Source: GCA-2862585 sp049890295 | GTDB taxonomy: Bacteria > Bacteroidota > Bacteroidia > Flavobacteriales > UBA7312 | Length of the DNA stretch: 64,000 nucleotides | Assembly: GCA_049890295.1 (NCBI GenBank) | Contig: JBMHBP010000023.1 | Span: 124,001-188,000 of the forward strand | Direction of reading: 5' to 3' | Shown here: positions 19,001 through 27,542 of the stretch, piece by piece | How positions within the stretch are numbered: position 1 is the stretch's first letter | How the letters are laid out: each line of letters starts with the position of its first letter | Notes under the pieces: model-generated | The model's database searches: none | What the model was told of the DNA's origin: nothing | Seen by the model: only the letters and a program-made list of their open reading frames with translations | Made by a program: the position numbers and the translations under genes

Positions 19001-22000
19001 TCCCCATAGCATTGTAGGGTATCTGAATGATTTAAAATTTCTAAGTCAATAATGACTGTATTATTTATGCTAAATGTTGCAGTATCAAAACATAAATTAT
19101 TATCCTCTACTTTTAAAGTGTAGGTCGTATCCGATAAGAAATCTAAGGTAAATTGATTATTATTATCTAAGGCAACCGGAATAACTTGATCATTTAATGT
19201 AAAAATAAAAGGTGGAGCAATACTAGTAGAAATTTCAAAAATAGCACTACCATATAATGTTTGACAGTCAATAGGTTGAATAGAAACTTCATTCAAATCT
19301 GGCGAAAGAGGGTTAGTTATAATTTCTGTGGTTGTTTGACCCGTGCATCCGTGAATATCGGTAGCAACTATTGTATAAGATCCTAAATCTAAACCTGTAA
19401 AGACATGGGGGTAATTAAACATAACATCATTTAAAAGCCCAATGGTATAAGAAGGCACTCCACCTGTAATGTCTATACTTACTTGCCCTAGGCCTAGTCC
19501 GTTACACAGTACGTCTTGGTGAAAGGCAATATCTTCCTGTAAAACAAGTTGTGGATTTTGATGTATAGTGAATTGGACATAATCAGCACAAGCCTCTGAA
19601 TCAACAATATTAATTTGATAATCCCCATATGATAAATTTGAAAATAATGTATCGGATTGAGAATATAGCAGAGTATCATTTCTGTATATGAAATAAGTAG
19701 AAGGTGGTGTTTCATCTACTGCTGATACTATGGCTATACCATTTGTATCTCCATAGCACAATAGGGTATCTGTATAACTGTCTAAAAGGAAATCAAATGT
19801 TGACTGACTACCGATAAAAAACTCAACAGAATCAATACATAAATTTGCATCTATTACTTGAAGATGAAAGGTGTCTGATTGTAAATTAGTCAAGTTAAAA
19901 CTACCATTATTTGTAACATTGACATTGATACTGGAGTCATTTAATTCAAAATCATAAGTAGGTGTTCCTCCAAAAACTTCAAAAATTCCAGTTCCAAAAG
20001 CTAATTGACAACTTGGATCAACAGTGCTTAGTGTATTTAAAACTAAGGGCTGTGGTGAAGAAATTTCTATACTATCTGTTTGATTGATACATCCTATACT
20101 ATCCGTCACTTGAAATGTATAAAAACCTGTAGCCAGACTATCGAATAAATGAGGATAGTCAAATTGAACTACCCCTGCTAAAACTGTTAATGTATATGGT
20201 GAAACACCTCCAGAAACGGACAAATCAATAACTCCTTCCATATCATCAAAACATAGATTATTTTGATGAGCTGCTATATTTTCACTTATTATTAGTTCTT
20301 GATTTTGAACAATCTCTAACTGTACTGTATCGGCACACAAGTAAAAATCGTTGACGATGACTTCATAAACCCCTACCGATAAATTACCAAAAAAATCTGA
20401 GCTTTGCTGGGTTAAAAGATTGTTGTTTTGAATCAATTGAAAGGTATATTCTGGAGTTCCTCCACTAGCTGATAGCTGAATAAATGCTGTAGAATCACCA
20501 AAACAAGAAATGGTATCTTCAAAAGAATCTAATGAAAAAACTAGCAATGGCGATTCAACAATTTCAAAGGTGTAAGAGAAATAACAATTATTGTCATCAA
20601 CAACTTCTAATAAAAATGTACCTGGCGGTAAATTTTCAATTAAGTAAAATCCATCGGGGTTTGGGGTTTGACTAATTGCAATTGAGTCGAGAGTAATGGT
20701 GTAGGGTAAAATACCTCCCTCTAATTTGAAATAAATATGTCCAAATCCTTCACCATTACAGTAAATATTTTGAACATAAACTGAATCAAATCTTATTTGC
20801 TCAGGCTGTAGAATATTAACCTCTTGCTCAGTAGTACATTGCCATTGATCAATAAACTCTACAGTGTACTGACCTGCTGATAATCCAGCTATAGTATCTA
20901 CTAATTGATTTGAAATACTATCTAATAAAACAGTATTGGTAGAGTCAGTTAAAACAAAATGTGCAGTGGATGAAGTGGAGTCCGCAAACATTATAATACT
21001 AGCATCTGAATCTCCAAAACACAATAGATCAGTATTTTGCAATTGTAAAACTGGATTTTGATAGTAATTTATTGTGAAATCAAAAAAACATGTTGCAATC
21101 TCCAAAATATAGTCCGATGTCTGTGTCGGAAAAATTTCAATAGTTGAAGAGCTCCCAATGACAACACTATTTTGACCTATTACCTGACGCCAATTTATGA
21201 GATAGCTGCTACTTTCAAATGGACTAATATCAATTTCTAAAGAACTATCCTGACTACAAAATGTGTAAGAGCTTTGAAGGTATTGTTCATTAGTATTGGC
21301 TTGCATAAGCTCAACATAATCAGAAATCATTATTACGTATACTGAATCAGAATAGGTAATACAATTATTCGAATCTGTTGCTTGTACTCTCACAAAAACA
21401 TTCGTTGTATCAATAAGTAATTGCTGACCTGTTTCACCAAAAGTCCATGAGTAGTTGGTAAACCCACTATCTGCAATTAAAAAGCTATTATCATTACATA
21501 CTTGAGTAAAATATAAATCTTCAATTACTGAGTAGGTTATTAGTGAGGTATCATTATTGAGAGTCAATCCAATTGAAGAACTACTGACTGTTATTGAAAA
21601 AGTGGTGTCAAATACTACTGAAGCATTGTTTGTAATTATGAGATTATAATCACCTGCCTCTAAGTTATATATCGAAGTATCTGTTGAAGTGAAACCGTTT
21701 GGACCAGACCAAGAAAAAACATAACTATTCAGAGATTGAATATTAAAATAAATTTCTCCTGAGTTAGTGCCCTGGCAAGTTTGAACAACATTGTAGGTAT
21801 ATAATTCTAATGGTGTGGTGAAAAAATGAGAAACGGACCAACCTTCCTCACAATCTGACAAGGAATTAGTTTTTACTTGAACTTCATAGTTAGTAATTGG
21901 TGATAATCCAGTAATTTGCTTATTAGGTAACATTTCAGCTAACCCATTATTGTAAGCCCCTGAGGCAACAACTGCTATCCAACTTGCTTGTCCGACTTCT

Positions 22001-23121
22001 CTATATCTAAATTTATAGCCATCTACTAATGAATTTATATTCCAATTGATGATAGCTTCAAATGGTAATAGGTTTGTAAACCATAGTGAGTCTGGTAACA
22101 CTGGTGCAGGGTTAAGGTATACAGAATCAGAGTTTTGACAGCCTTCAGCATCTTTGATTGAATAATAGTAAAAACCATTTGTTAGAGAAGTAAATGTATT
22201 ATTTGATGAGTAACCACTATTGTTAAATGAAAATTCATAAGGTTGGAGACCTCCTGATCCAACTAATTGTATTTGTCCATCGGTTTGACCAGCACAACTA
22301 GCATCGGTAAGATTAGAATTAACTATTAATTGGTCACATACTGTATCAATTAGGGTTAAGAAAATTTGTTGTTGCTCAGTAACTATAGATAATAAGTCAC
22401 CATTTTCATCGACACTCCATAGGCGTAAAGTAGCAGTATAATCTCCTAAGGGAGCGGAGGGGTTAAACTGATTAAACTTTACTCTTACTGGTCGCATTCT
22501 AACCTCATCACAATTTAAAGTTTCACCAGTTTGATTACCCCAAAATCCAACAGCTTGACCGTTTGTATTTATGGTGTAGTCAATACTTTCCCAATTTGAT
22601 TGTGCATTTTTGAACTCAATAATAAAATCATCTTGTTGTAAATCCTCATTAGCATGAGAAATTATAAACTCAGGTTTGAACTGAAGCTGACAACCTAAAT
22701 TAGTTAACTTAATGTCACATTCCGTGTAGGAGTTATATCCAACTGGGTTGATATCAAATGGACTATATATTTCTAATATTGCTGTATCTATCTGACATGA
22801 ATAGGATGTAAAAATATAGGAGGCTGAATCAGTACATTCTTGAATAACGTCGGTTACATATACCCAACATTCTTGATTTAAATTTAAGAAGCTGAGTGTA
22901 GTGTCGTTTAATTGCTCACCACCGGGCAAAAATCCACCGCTTGAATTGAGCCATTCGTAAGTATAAACCCCAGAGCCGCCTGTAACCTCAGCATATAATT
23001 GTCCCCCATTGAAAGAGCCAGGACAAAAAGGTTCAGATACTATTTGTAAATTGATTTGAATACACTGTGAATAAGAAAGTATACTGAAAAATATTGCAAA
23101 AACAGACAGGCATATTCTCAT
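16099..23121 (-). CDS. Giant SprB-repeat surface protein with T9SS type A sorting domain
   Basis: A 2340-residue secreted protein. It has a signal peptide (residues 1-18, ending SYS), an N-terminal region with one SprB-like unit, and a fibronectin type III-like domain at about 341-435 (INWNINSLVDGYKFRYREV). A long array follows of roughly 18 SprB-type units of about 80 residues, recognisable by a Cys-Gly-Asp-Gly start and an SGGxxPY turn (SCFGNNDGQIGLSASGGVPP). The last 70 residues are a Por-secretion tail: DIYPNPFINEINV, then LPKGVYILNLHNTNGYLFYK. SprB of Flavobacterium johnsoniae is a gliding adhesin, so an adhesin or matrix role is likely. The tail is type A, not the type B of SprB. Residues 869-1530 contain an exact super-repeat. 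It follows the polysaccharide locus by 49 bp. Confidence 0.9.
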   Translation of the reverse strand: MRICLSVFAIFFSILSYSQCIQINLQIVSEPFCPGSFNGGQLYAEVTGGSGVYTYEWLNSSGGFLPGGEQLNDTTLSFLNLNQECWVYVTDVIQECTDSASYIFTSYSCQIDTAILEIYSPFDINPVGYNSYTECDIKLTNLGCQLQFKPEFIISHANEDLQQDDFIIEFKNAQSNWESIDYTINTNGQAVGFWGNQTGETLNCDEVRMRPVRVKFNQFNPSAPLGDYTATLRLWSVDENGDLLSIVTEQQQIFLTLIDTVCDQLIVNSNLTDASCAGQTDGQIQLVGSGGLQPYEFSFNNSGYSSNNTFTSLTNGFYYYSIKDAEGCQNSDSVYLNPAPVLPDSLWFTNLLPFEAIINWNINSLVDGYKFRYREVGQASWIAVVASGAYNNGLAEMLPNKQITGLSPITNYEVQVKTNSLSDCEEGWSVSHFFTTPLELYTYNVVQTCQGTNSGEIYFNIQSLNSYVFSWSGPNGFTSTDTSIYNLEAGDYNLIITNNASVVFDTTFSITVSSSSIGLTLNNDTSLITYSVIEDLYFTQVCNDNSFLIADSGFTNYSWTFGETGQQLLIDTTNVFVRVQATDSNNCITYSDSVYVIMISDYVELMQANTNEQYLQSSYTFCSQDSSLEIDISPFESSSYLINWRQVIGQNSVVIGSSSTIEIFPTQTSDYILEIATCFFDFTINYYQNPVLQLQNTDLLCFGDSDASIIMFADSTSSTAHFVLTDSTNTVLLDSISNQLVDTIAGLSAGQYTVEFIDQWQCTTEQEVNILQPEQIRFDSVYVQNIYCNGEGFGHIYFKLEGGILPYTITLDSIAISQTPNPDGFYLIENLPPGTFLLEVVDDNNCYFSYTFEIVESPLLVFSLDSFEDTISCFGDSTAFIQLSASGGTPEYTFQLIQNNNLLTQQSSDFFGNLSVGVYEVIVNDFYLCADTVQLEIVQNQELIISENIAAHQNNLCFDDMEGVIDLSVSGGVSPYTLTVLAGVVQFDYPHLFDSLATGFYTFQVTDSIGCINQTDSIEISSPQPLVLNTLSTVDPSCQLAFGTGIFEVFGGTPTYDFELNDSSINVNVTNNGSFNLTNLQSDTFHLQVIDANLCIDSVEFFIGSQSTFDFLLDSYTDTLLCYGDTNGIAIVSAVDETPPSTYFIYRNDTLLYSQSDTLFSNLSYGDYQINIVDSEACADYVQFTIHQNPQLVLQEDIAFHQDVLCNGLGLGQVSIDITGGVPSYTIGLLNDVMFNYPHVFTGLDLGSYTIVATDIHGCTGQTTTEIITNPLSPDLNEVSIQPIDCQTLYGSAIFEISTSIAPPFIFTLNDQVIPVALDNNNQFTLDFLSDTTYTLKVEDNNLCFDTATFSINNTVIIDLEILNHSDTLQCYGDTTGFIFSQVINGVFPCSYVLIKETDTIAQQDSANFYNLSAGTYELVVTDDLGCSSAEQIIIEENELIQVSDSLGFHFDVSCYGFNDGQFMPHVSGGMAPYTYDFSDSIQTFQHPFLFQNLFANTYEFDVIDALGCIQPYSINISQPDSLYIDSLILSDIICHGDSTGMIEYILGGGTPPFNYLINSDSTILSTALTVGNYQIEIIDSNQCAVDTNFVINEPPILQLSVVDTLTFDVSCFGNNDGQIGLSASGGVPPYEYRINGAVYDTNIIIDLLADTFIVSVIDSIGCEITQEVVITQPSQNIFISNYTLSDSLGYCALCYGDSTGSISIDAIGGTLPYRYFMVSSPDTFYSLPIEQLVGSTEYEFYVKDTLGCVSDTISVECTSSDEILMTLDLVNSPICCYSCDASVNLSASGGISPYQYGINNQSYQLNTLFDEMCGDTSYAFKVLDNLGCEKIDSIVVPNIPCLTVDTVNFINPNYPAVISDSCQVDGTAQIYATANNGSGNYFFSIGDTSDFIQSQTFLFEDLSPMSEYIIFVKDEMNCIDSINVTIPEITPITIQLVFDSVICASPFIDVVSLQSDTPAFNVQAFGSFSNTYSYSIDQFDSTNFLNSGEFINLDTTFYTLNVKDGFNCITEFDINIPSITVDYDYTIYDISCAGNNDGLVQVNTLSSDQVSPWFEVDNIQPSSNIVSNMGEGLHEITFQYLFPDGSGVCTHSEFFDFVDKEELNVTLLKEDVSCYGNCDGIITIDSTSGGTLPYVFVNMNSLDTNSIFEDLCAGQYAIKLIDANGCYLIENLSISEGNTIYPIIDYENGNLVVQEPTSENPSMGIPPYFYQWYFDNSPVSEATNPIYYAESPGNYFVIVTDSLECKGQSSNYYIEILGDNNWQGNAVDIYPNPFINEINVETNSEQNTSWNISDYRGRVLQSGTNHNSWRLNTSELPKGVYILNLHNTNGYLFYKIVKH
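18520..20517 (-). repeat. 249-residue three-domain super-repeat within the giant surface protein
   Basis: Three domain types recur in the order A-B-C-A-B-C-A-B. The conserved Cys of type A falls at residues 873, 1122 and 1371. For type B it falls at 957, 1206 and 1455, and for type C at 1038 and 1286. Spacing is therefore 249, 249; 249, 249; and 248 residues (747 bp). Type B units share an H-x-(D/N)-x-x-C lead-in (AAHQNNLC, AFHQDVLC, GFHFDVSC). The register is exact although the amino-acid sequences have diverged. Confidence 0.8.
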
Positions 23122-23143
23122 AACAGATAGGCTTAAATTAAAA

Positions 23144-23151
23144 CAAAGATA
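23144..23151 (-). promoter_or_regulatory. Candidate -7 box for the giant surface-protein gene
   Basis: The minus strand reads TATCTTTG, a perfect TAnnTTTG match, 22 bp before the start codon at 23121 and just beyond the stop of the sugar-transferase gene at 23171. No clear -33 TTTG is seen. It suggests the adhesin can be transcribed independently of the polysaccharide operon. Confidence 0.4.
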
Positions 23152-23170
23152 CTAGAAAAAGAATACTTTA

Positions 23171-24547
23171 TTAAAAAGCATTTTTCTGTCCTTTAAATAT
23201 ATTTACTATTGTTAAAATGATGAGTTTAATATCTAACAAAAGTGACCAATTCTCTATATACCAAACATCGTATTTAACTCTATTTTCCATATCTACAAGA
23301 GTTTTTGTTTCGCCTCTATAACCATTGGCCTGGGCTGCTCCTGTAATTCCTGGTAATACTAACTGGCGAACCATATAACCATTTATTATTTTAGAATAAC
23401 TTTCAGTATGTTTTAGCATATGAGGTCTTGGGCCAACAACAGACATATCTCCTAAAAAAACGTTAATAAATTGGGGCATTTCATCTAAACTAGACTTTCT
23501 GAGGAAACTTCCAAATCGAGTAATTCTTGGATCATCTTTGTAAGCTTGCCTAACATCAGACATATTATTCAATGACATGGTACGAAACTTAAAACAATTG
23601 AATTCATTATTATCTAGACCCGAACGTTTTTGAATAAAAAACACTGGACCTGGAGAGGTTAGTTTTATGATAAGTCCTACAAGAGGAATTAGCCAGCTCA
23701 AAATTAATATGATAACTAAAAATGAAAAAAGAATATCAAAAATTCTTTTTAGTAAGCGATTTACATCATCTTGAAGTGGTTCTTCTCGAAGAGTAATGAC
23801 AGGTATTCCACCATAAAAATCAATATTAACTTTTCTTTGCTTGAAGGCACTAAAATCTGGAATAATCTTCAATCTAATCATTGAATCATCACACAATTTC
23901 ATAATATCCCTCAGAATATTTTCTTCTTGCAAAGAGTCAGAAAAATAGATTTCATCAATATTATTTTCTGAACAAAACTCTTCTAACTCAGAAATATGAT
24001 AGGATGGACAATTTAGTTTTACACGTTTTATATCTGGGTTGAAGTGGGCAACTAATTTAAAACCATTCTCATATTTTAAGAAAAACTGATAAAGTGGATT
24101 AAACTCATTTACGGCACCAACTATAGCGACTTCTTTGTAATTATATCCTAACTTCCTGTATTGTTTGAGTAACACTATTGAAAATACCCGCCAAAGAACT
24201 AACAATAGGTAGCATAGGATAAAAAAGTAGTACAAGTAATCGGTAGAAAAGGTATTTGTCTTAAGTGCAAATACAAATGATGTAGTTAGTAAAGCATGAA
24301 ATACTACAGCTTTAATAAAGCTTGAAAACATTTTCTCTATTCTCGATGCACTTTCATAAGTGAATAACTTAAATGAATAGCCAATTAATAGCCAACTCAA
24401 ATTAACAATAATGGCAAAAAACAAGTACTTATCGGTTAAGTCTAAAGAATAAAAAGTAATTCTGTAGGCTAATAACAAAGAGAGGGTGATATGAAATATA
24501 TCACCTAAACTAAATAACAAACGTAGTTTATTAGCTTTTACTTTCAT
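23171..24547 (-). CDS. Undecaprenyl-phosphate sugar-1-phosphate transferase (WcaJ/WbaP-type polyprenyl glycosylphosphotransferase)
   Basis: Polyisoprenyl-phosphate hexose-1-phosphate transferase that starts repeat-unit assembly on the lipid carrier. The 458 residues comprise an N-terminal block of about four membrane helices, a cytoplasmic CoA-binding-like domain (about 135-265), one more hydrophobic segment (RIFDILFSFLVIILILSWLI), and the C-terminal bacterial sugar transferase domain. That domain shows SPGPVFFIQKRSGLDNNEF, FKFRTM, SSLDEMPQFINVFLGDMSVV, GPRP and PGITGAAQANGYRG. It is the last gene of the polysaccharide operon. Sugar specificity (glucose or galactose) cannot be read from sequence. 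A second, WecA-like initiating enzyme is also encoded at 27523-28473. Confidence 0.9.
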   Translation of the reverse strand: MKVKANKLRLLFSLGDIFHITLSLLLAYRITFYSLDLTDKYLFFAIIVNLSWLLIGYSFKLFTYESASRIEKMFSSFIKAVVFHALLTTSFVFALKTNTFSTDYLYYFFILCYLLLVLWRVFSIVLLKQYRKLGYNYKEVAIVGAVNEFNPLYQFFLKYENGFKLVAHFNPDIKRVKLNCPSYHISELEEFCSENNIDEIYFSDSLQEENILRDIMKLCDDSMIRLKIIPDFSAFKQRKVNIDFYGGIPVITLREEPLQDDVNRLLKRIFDILFSFLVIILILSWLIPLVGLIIKLTSPGPVFFIQKRSGLDNNEFNCFKFRTMSLNNMSDVRQAYKDDPRITRFGSFLRKSSLDEMPQFINVFLGDMSVVGPRPHMLKHTESYSKIINGYMVRQLVLPGITGAAQANGYRGETKTLVDMENRVKYDVWYIENWSLLLDIKLIILTIVNIFKGQKNAF

Positions 24548-24601
24548 AAATAAATGTTAAGGATGACAAGTGTTATAAAGATAAAAATAAAAGAAGGTAA
24601 A

Positions 24602-25681
24602 TCAAAATTTATTTAAGAATCTCTCGTAAGTTTTGTTAATTGTTGAATGAGAATACGTACTTAAAATCTTTTCTTGATTAAATGTGCAGTATGACAAAAA
24701 AGATGTCTTATTTACAGTATTTACTAAATCTGTAATATCATTTTCGGTATCAAAATAAAAGGCATGTGATTCTAATATAGACTTATTAAAAATATTATTA
24801 TGAGCACAGATTAGAGCATTTGATGACATGGCTTCTAACAATGATGGGTTAGTTCCACCTACCGTATGTCCATGAAAATATAGATTGGAGAAATACCTTA
24901 AGTTATTTAAAGTTTCTAAAGAGGGTATAAAATCTAAAAACTGTACTCTATTATCTGAAGTTTGTTGATGTATTTTTCTGGCCAATTTAGTCTTTAAACT
25001 ACCAACAACAACTAATTTACGATTGACATCTGACTTTATAAATCCATTGATGATGGATTCAATATTATTTTCAGGCTCTAACCTAGCGATTAAAATATCA
25101 TATTTAAATGGTTTTAAATCATATTGTTCTAAGACTTTTTCATCTGGAGTTTCAAATACAGTGGCACCATAAGGAATATACTCAGAATTTATATTGTATT
25201 TATGGTGCAAATATTTCTGTATTCCAATAGAATCGGATACAAGGTCATCGCTAAACTTTACCGCTAAACATTCAGCAAATTTTAAGAAATGTTTAGTAGG
25301 CTCGGAGTATTTTGTACGCTTCCATTCTAAACCGTCCATATTAGTTACGATTCTTACATCTTTTCTAAATAGCCAATTCCAAATAGAACTACTAGTATAA
25401 CCAAGCTGAAGAATGACGTCAAAATCTCTTTTTCTTGAATCTATAATACAGTTGAAATCATAAATAAATTGTCCTATTGTTCCCAATTTATGTTCAGGAT
25501 CATAACAACGAATGATTGATACATTTTTCCACTCATTCTTTTGGTATGGATGATTATGTGAATTATAAACCACGACTTCATGACCCATCTGCGTTAATCC
25601 TACTGAAAGGTATTCTGCGAATTGCTCAAATCCACCATAAAAATTTGGAATACCTCTAGTTCCAAGAATTGCAAGCTTCAT
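24602..25681 (-). CDS. Glycosyltransferase, DUF1972/GT4 type
   Basis: Cytoplasmic or membrane-associated glycosyltransferase adding a sugar to the lipid-linked repeat. The N-terminus MKLAILGTRGIPNFYGGFEQ followed by AEYLS is the DUF1972 signature seen in GT4 rhamnosyl- and related transferases of capsule and O-antigen loci. The C-terminal half has the GT-B nucleotide-sugar site: ILIARLEPENNIESIINGF and the E-x7-E type motif in GGTNPSLLEAMSSNALICAH. The 359-residue length is normal. It lies 10 bp downstream of the dehydratase gene. Donor sugar unknown; no dTDP-rhamnose genes are present in this window. Confidence 0.85.
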   Translation of the reverse strand: MKLAILGTRGIPNFYGGFEQFAEYLSVGLTQMGHEVVVYNSHNHPYQKNEWKNVSIIRCYDPEHKLGTIGQFIYDFNCIIDSRKRDFDVILQLGYTSSSIWNWLFRKDVRIVTNMDGLEWKRTKYSEPTKHFLKFAECLAVKFSDDLVSDSIGIQKYLHHKYNINSEYIPYGATVFETPDEKVLEQYDLKPFKYDILIARLEPENNIESIINGFIKSDVNRKLVVVGSLKTKLARKIHQQTSDNRVQFLDFIPSLETLNNLRYFSNLYFHGHTVGGTNPSLLEAMSSNALICAHNNIFNKSILESHAFYFDTENDITDLVNTVNKTSFLSYCTFNQEKILSTYSHSTINKTYERFLNKF

Positions 25682-25691
25682 AAATTAGTAT

Positions 25692-27542
25692 TTAAGAGGG
25701 GGTATACCCTTCGACTTTATCTACGAGAATTTCTCTAATTATTTTTTCATCTAATTGCATGTAGCCCTTCATTATAGCTTCAATAATTTGTTTAATTTCA
25801 TTCCAGCTCAAAGACTCCTCGTTTGCCTGCATGATTTGCGGATGTTTCGACTGAATGACGTTTTTACCAATAAGCAACTCTTCATAAAGCTTTTCTCCTG
25901 GCCTTAAGCCCGTAAACTTTATTTTTACATCGCCTTCAGGGTTTTCTTCAGTTATAGGTCTTAATCCACTAAGGTTAATCATACGATATGCCAAATCTAA
26001 AATTTTTACTGGCTCTCCCATATCTAAGACAAAGACGTCTCCACCCTTGGCCATTGCACCCGCTTGAATAACCAATTGAACTGCTTCGGGAATAGACATA
26101 AAATAACGCGTAATTTTAGCATGCGTAACCGTTACAGGACCACCCTGCTTTATCTGCTTCCTAAACAAAGGAACAACTGAACCTGCTGAGTCTAATACAT
26201 TTCCAAAACGAACCATACTGTAGCAAGTGTTGGTTTCTCTGGAATCAAATGCTTGTAAAATAAGTTCCGAAAGACGTTTTGAGGCTCCCATAACATTGGT
26301 GGGTCTAACGGCCTTATCCGTACTAATCAGCACCATATTCTCAACATCATTCTCCATAGCTGAAACTGCTAGGTTGTAAGTACCTATTACATTATTATAT
26401 ACACCTTCTACAACATTTTTTTCTACCATTGGAACATGCTTGTAAGCAGCAGCATGATAAATGGTATGTATGTGATAAGATTTTACAATATTATTTACAG
26501 CGTCAGCATTGGTTACATCTGCTAAAACTGGAATTATCTCACAGTTTTTAATATTTAAAGCCGATAATTCAAGGTCTATACTATATAAGTTAAACTCTGA
26601 CTGTTCGAAAAGAATTACTTTATTAGGTTTTTGATTTATGATTTGTCGAGACAATTCTGAACCAATACTACCTCCTGCACCACTAATTAGAATATTTTTT
26701 GAGTGAATATTCTTTTTAAGTAATGATGGCTGTGGTTTTACTGCTTTCCTTCCTAGTATATCTCCTACCTCAACATGTCTTATATTTTCAATAGACACTT
26801 TTCCACTTACTATTTCTGATAATGATGGTAATAGCTTTACCTCAACAGGGTATTTGGATAACTTCTTTAATAAATCTCTTTTAGTTGGCTCTGAGAGTGA
26901 GGGTATGGCTAATAAAATCACCCTTACTCTTCGTTTTAGAACTAGTAAACGTAAATCTGAAAATGGGTGAATTTCGGTGAAATTTATAAATGTTCCGTGT
27001 TTTGCTTCATCATCGTCAATAAACGCGATTGGAGCATACTCATGATTTTTTCTTAAACTCTCAGCTATTTGTGCCCCTGCACTGCCTGCCCCATATATAA
27101 TGGTTGGTTTTCTATTATTGACAAAATTATCCCATGAATATAAAAATCCTTTGAACAAAAATCGAACTAAGATTATTGAAATACTGGAAACAAACCAAAA
27201 AATGAGTATTACGGTTCTAGGCATATCAGCTTCTCTAAAAATCATCATCCCAAAGCCTATTGCCATACTAGTTACTGTTATTGCCTGAAAAACACTAACA
27301 ATGGCTTTAGTGCCCATAAATTTAAGTACTGATTTATATAAACCAAATTGAATAAAAAACGGAATAGCTAAAATTGGTACAGCAAAAAAAATCCAAAGGT
27401 TGGCTGAAATCATTTCCGACCAATAACTTCCTAAACGTAATGAAAAAGAAAACCAAATCGAAAACAATAAGATGATAATATCAATAATAATCATCAATAT
27501 TTGTTTTTGATTTCTAGATAAATTAGATAATCTTTCTTTCAT
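25692..27542 (-). CDS. UDP-GlcNAc 4,6-dehydratase, membrane-bound FlaA1/WbpM/CapD type
   Basis: Long-form nucleotide-sugar dehydratase that makes a UDP-4-keto-6-deoxy-HexNAc intermediate. The 616 residues begin with about four membrane helices (residues 12-125), then a first Rossmann-like domain (TIIYGAGSAGAQIAESL), then the catalytic SDR domain from about residue 285 (NILISGAGGSIGSELSRQII). VLISTDKAVRPTNVMGASKR holds the altered catalytic signature in which the usual SDR Tyr is Met, as known for WbpM-type proteins. It overlaps the upstream MraY/WecA-like gene by 20 bp. A dedicated partner reductase for its product (WbpV or WbpK type) is not in the cluster. Confidence 0.92.
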   Translation of the reverse strand: MKERLSNLSRNQKQILMIIIDIIILLFSIWFSFSLRLGSYWSEMISANLWIFFAVPILAIPFFIQFGLYKSVLKFMGTKAIVSVFQAITVTSMAIGFGMMIFREADMPRTVILIFWFVSSISIILVRFLFKGFLYSWDNFVNNRKPTIIYGAGSAGAQIAESLRKNHEYAPIAFIDDDEAKHGTFINFTEIHPFSDLRLLVLKRRVRVILLAIPSLSEPTKRDLLKKLSKYPVEVKLLPSLSEIVSGKVSIENIRHVEVGDILGRKAVKPQPSLLKKNIHSKNILISGAGGSIGSELSRQIINQKPNKVILFEQSEFNLYSIDLELSALNIKNCEIIPVLADVTNADAVNNIVKSYHIHTIYHAAAYKHVPMVEKNVVEGVYNNVIGTYNLAVSAMENDVENMVLISTDKAVRPTNVMGASKRLSELILQAFDSRETNTCYSMVRFGNVLDSAGSVVPLFRKQIKQGGPVTVTHAKITRYFMSIPEAVQLVIQAGAMAKGGDVFVLDMGEPVKILDLAYRMINLSGLRPITEENPEGDVKIKFTGLRPGEKLYEELLIGKNVIQSKHPQIMQANEESLSWNEIKQIIEAIMKGYMQLDEKIIREILVDKVEGYTPS

